A DNA stretch of 8,054 bases, from assembly GCA_002299975.1 (NCBI GenBank), contig DBOT01000035.1:1856-9909 (forward strand), given 5' to 3'. Origin of the DNA: Lactobacillaceae bacterium UBA639. Its GTDB lineage: Bacteria; Bacillota; Bacilli; Lactobacillales; Lactobacillaceae. Shown here piece after piece: positions 7,513 through 8,054 of this stretch; within the stretch, counting starts at the first letter, position 1; each line of letters begins with the position of its first letter. The position numbers and the translations under genes are program-made. The notes beneath the pieces were generated by a model that did not search any database, had not been told where the DNA came from, and saw nothing but the letters and a program-made list of their open reading frames with translations.

Positions 7513-7617
7513 CTAAAGTAGACGCTTTAACAGTTCAAGAATGAACTTAATCAGTTTTTTCAGTTGCTTCTTACTTAAAAAAGGCAACAATACAAAGATG
7601 AAGATACAATGAGTCAC
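7513..7617 (-). CDS. Candidate type I toxin: 34-residue hydrophobic/cationic peptide
   Basis: The ORF starts with GTG at 7617 and encodes 34 residues. Residues 4-14 (CIFIFVLLPFL) are strongly hydrophobic. Residues 15-34 (SKKQLKKLIKFILELLKRLL) form a likely amphipathic helix rich in lysine, net charge about +6, which suggests a membrane-acting peptide. A perfect Shine-Dalgarno AAGGAGG lies 9 bases upstream, and a GGGAAG/CTTCCC hairpin partly buries it. The gene has its own promoter (7683-7711) and terminator (7464-7496), for an mRNA near 210 nt. A divergent small RNA is complementary to codons 5-9. I do not recognise the peptide as Fst (no API-VG motif), TxpA/BsrG or Ldr. A small antimicrobial or signalling peptide is the main alternative, but the antisense RNA favours a type I toxin. 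Confidence 0.65.
   Translation of the reverse strand: MTHCIFIFVLLPFLSKKQLKKLIKFILELLKRLL
7591..7605 (+). repeat. 15-bp repeat A, copy within the toxin gene
   Basis: TACAAAGATGAAGAT is identical to 7718-7732. Here it lies across toxin codons 5-9 (read on the minus strand); the other copy is the 5' end of the divergent RNA, so the two transcripts can form a perfect 15-bp duplex. Confidence 0.9.
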
Positions 7618-7618
7618 T

Positions 7619-7636
7619 GGGAAGAACCTCCTTCCC
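7619..7636 (-). promoter_or_regulatory. Hairpin hiding the toxin Shine-Dalgarno sequence
   Basis: In the toxin mRNA GGGAAG (7636-7631) pairs perfectly with CTTCCC (7624-7619) around the loop GAGGTT. The Shine-Dalgarno AAGGAGG (7633-7627) has its AAG in the stem and GAGG in the loop, and the GTG follows one base after the stem. Self-structured start sites are typical of type I toxin mRNAs and would slow translation until the antisense RNA binds. Confidence 0.7.
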
Positions 7637-7682
7637 ACACACAAATTGAATGCTTGATGAGGGCACTCTGGTGTGCTTTAAC

Positions 7683-7711
7683 ATTGTATCATAGAAAACT
7701 TTCGGCTATAA
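7683..7711 (-). promoter_or_regulatory. Candidate promoter of the toxin mRNA
   Basis: On the minus strand the extended -10 TGATACAAT (7691-7683) has a weak -35 TTATAG (7711-7706) at 17 bases. The predicted start is near 7676, giving a leader of about 59 nt. It overlaps the antitoxin promoter almost completely: each -10 occupies the place of the other's -35. Confidence 0.55.
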
Positions 7712-7712
7712 T
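7684..7712 (+). promoter_or_regulatory. Promoter of the divergent antisense RNA
   Basis: TTGTAT (7684-7689), 17 bases, and a perfect TATAAT (7707-7712) predict a start near 7719. No ORF with a ribosome binding site follows before the terminator at 7778-7803, so the product is an RNA. It is nearer to consensus at the -10 than the opposing toxin promoter, as expected for an antitoxin in excess. Confidence 0.7.
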
Positions 7713-7717
7713 GTAGG

Positions 7718-7732
7718 TACAAAGATGAAGAT
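7718..7732 (+). repeat. 15-bp repeat A, copy at the 5' end of the antisense RNA
   Basis: This copy is identical to 7591-7605 and begins within a base of the predicted RNA start. Two shorter matches follow: CTGGTGTGC (7734-7742, also 7668-7676) and CAAATTGGAT (7742-7751, CAAATTGAAT at 7642-7651). Confidence 0.9.
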
Positions 7733-7803
7733 GCTGGTGTGCAAATTGGATCAGCTGATTACTTATCCGAGCCGGCGGGGTACCTGAAAAGGTGCTCTTT
7801 TTT
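7719..7803 (+). ncRNA. Candidate antitoxin RNA of the type I module (about 85 nt)
   Basis: A well-formed promoter and an intrinsic terminator define a short non-coding transcript. Its first 14-15 nt are perfectly complementary to toxin codons 5-9. About ten more (7742-7751, one G-U) are complementary to the toxin leader at 7651-7642. The order fits antiparallel pairing with the Shine-Dalgarno hairpin looped out between, so binding would block initiation and may recruit RNase III. A third match, CTGGTGTGC, is complementary to the predicted first 9 nt of the toxin mRNA. The two genes do not overlap, as with OrzO or IstR. Its 3' part (from 7755) is duplicated next to rpiA. The RNA itself is inferred, not observed. 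Confidence 0.65.
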
Positions 7804-7806
7804 ATA
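7755..7806 (+). repeat. Direct repeat copy 2: 3' end of the antisense RNA gene
   Basis: This 52-base partner of 7298-7350 differs mainly in the stretch GCCGGC (AATTTA-like in copy 1), in the loop base (GAAA against TAAA) and in T-run length. The two copies flank the toxin module as direct repeats about 400 bases apart. Confidence 0.85.
7778..7803 (+). terminator. Intrinsic terminator of the antisense RNA
   Basis: GGGTACCT pairs with AGGTGCTC (8 bp, two G-U) closed by a GAAA tetraloop, a stable GNRA loop, and is followed by six T residues. Confidence 0.85.
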
Positions 7807-7860
7807 CCAATTTTTCTTATCTAGGGTCTATTTTTAATAAATAACCCCTAAGGAATACCG

Positions 7861-7912
7861 AAAAATAAACCCCTAACTAGACAATAAGTCTAATTAGGGG
7901 TTATTATTTTGC
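7861..7912. terminator. Bidirectional terminator for the right-end minus-strand gene
   Basis: Arms of 15 bases at 7868-7882 (AACCCCTAACTAGAC) and 7888-7902 pair at 14 of 15 positions around a 5-base loop. T-rich tails follow on both strands (ATTATTTT on plus, TTTATTTTTC on minus). It lies 20 bases past the stop codon of the partial gene at 7922. Confidence 0.8.
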
Positions 7913-7921
7913 TATATTGAA

Positions 7922-8054
7922 TTATTCACCCTGATTTTGTGGGTTGATTGCGACTGATAAAATGTAATTTGCTAACTGATTATTAGCAATATCCTGCACT
8001 TTAAAGATCGTCCAAACGCGCTCAACAGGGGTTGTATTTTGTAAATATAATCTA
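7922..8054 (-). CDS. C-terminal end of an unrecognised protein (5' end outside window)
   Basis: An open frame enters from the right edge and ends at TAA (7924-7922) after 43 visible residues, including TTPVERVWTIFKVQDIANNQ and ending in NPQNQGE. The mix of hydrophobic and polar residues, the lack of stops and the well-placed terminator support a real gene end. Codons are AT-rich, unlike the core genes to the left, which fits accessory DNA. I cannot assign a family from this fragment. Confidence 0.6.
   Translation of the reverse strand, partial: RLYLQNTTPVERVWTIFKVQDIANNQLANYILSVAINPQNQGE

Noticed and set aside
7302..7600. Frameshift in rpiA with the C-terminus in another frame
   Set aside because: No rpiA-like residues (NYIIDL, VVEHGLF) were found in any frame downstream; the sequence switches to a repeat.
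7513..7617. Assignment of the small peptide to the Fst/Ldr toxin family
   Set aside because: The API-VG core and the WL-type C-terminal pattern are absent, and the main antisense RNA is divergent, not convergent.
7298..7920. Insertion sequence disrupting rpiA
   Set aside because: No transposase frame or terminal inverted repeats; the direct repeats are terminators of RNA genes.
1..8054. CRISPR array, tRNA or rRNA genes
   Set aside because: No regularly spaced repeats and no tRNA or rRNA signatures were seen on either strand.

Overview
The window looks like the chromosome of a lactic acid bacterium of the Lactobacillaceae, most likely a moderately GC-rich heterofermentative species of the Limosilactobacillus type. 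This is judged from remembered protein resemblance, strong AGGAGG ribosome binding sites, GC-biased codons and the gene order (a Firmicutes cluster like radA-yacL-cysS-mrnC-rlmB of Bacillus). No database search was possible.

Layout. Positions 1-267 are a gene-free region holding the terminator of the rlmB transcript, a candidate leftward promoter for a gene beyond the left edge, and a cre-like palindrome. Positions 268-2845 (minus strand) form a translation/RNA operon: cysS (cysteinyl-tRNA synthetase), mrnC (Mini-III RNase, 23S rRNA maturation) and rlmB (23S rRNA 2'-O-methyltransferase), tightly packed, the last two overlapping. Positions 2846-3210 are a 365-base gap with two hairpin terminators and a possible short leader ORF. 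Gammaproteobacteria aside, many Firmicutes carry gltX at this place; here it is missing. Positions 3211-6333 (minus strand) form a second operon: dut (dUTPase), radA (DNA repair ATPase) and a YacL-type membrane PIN/TRAM protein, closed by a strong bidirectional terminator. Divergent from dut, on the plus strand, are a small GNAT-like protein and rpiA.

The right end (7300-8054) differs: it is AT-rich, full of repeats and terminators, and looks like accessory DNA. rpiA stops after 175 residues, about 50 short of the family length, exactly where a 53-base repeat begins. That repeat is the tail and terminator of a small RNA gene whose second copy lies at 7755-7806.

Between the repeats lies the most interesting object of the window: an apparent type I toxin-antitoxin module. 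A 34-residue hydrophobic/cationic peptide is encoded on the minus strand (7513-7617) with a perfect Shine-Dalgarno partly buried in a hairpin. A short RNA of about 85 nt is transcribed divergently from 7719. Its first 15 nt are perfectly complementary to toxin codons 5-9, and a second stretch is complementary to the toxin 5' leader on the other side of the hairpin. The two promoters overlap back to back. The arrangement recalls zorO/orzO and tisB/istR of E. coli rather than the convergent fst/par modules usual in lactobacilli. The window ends in the C-terminus of an unrecognised minus-strand gene.
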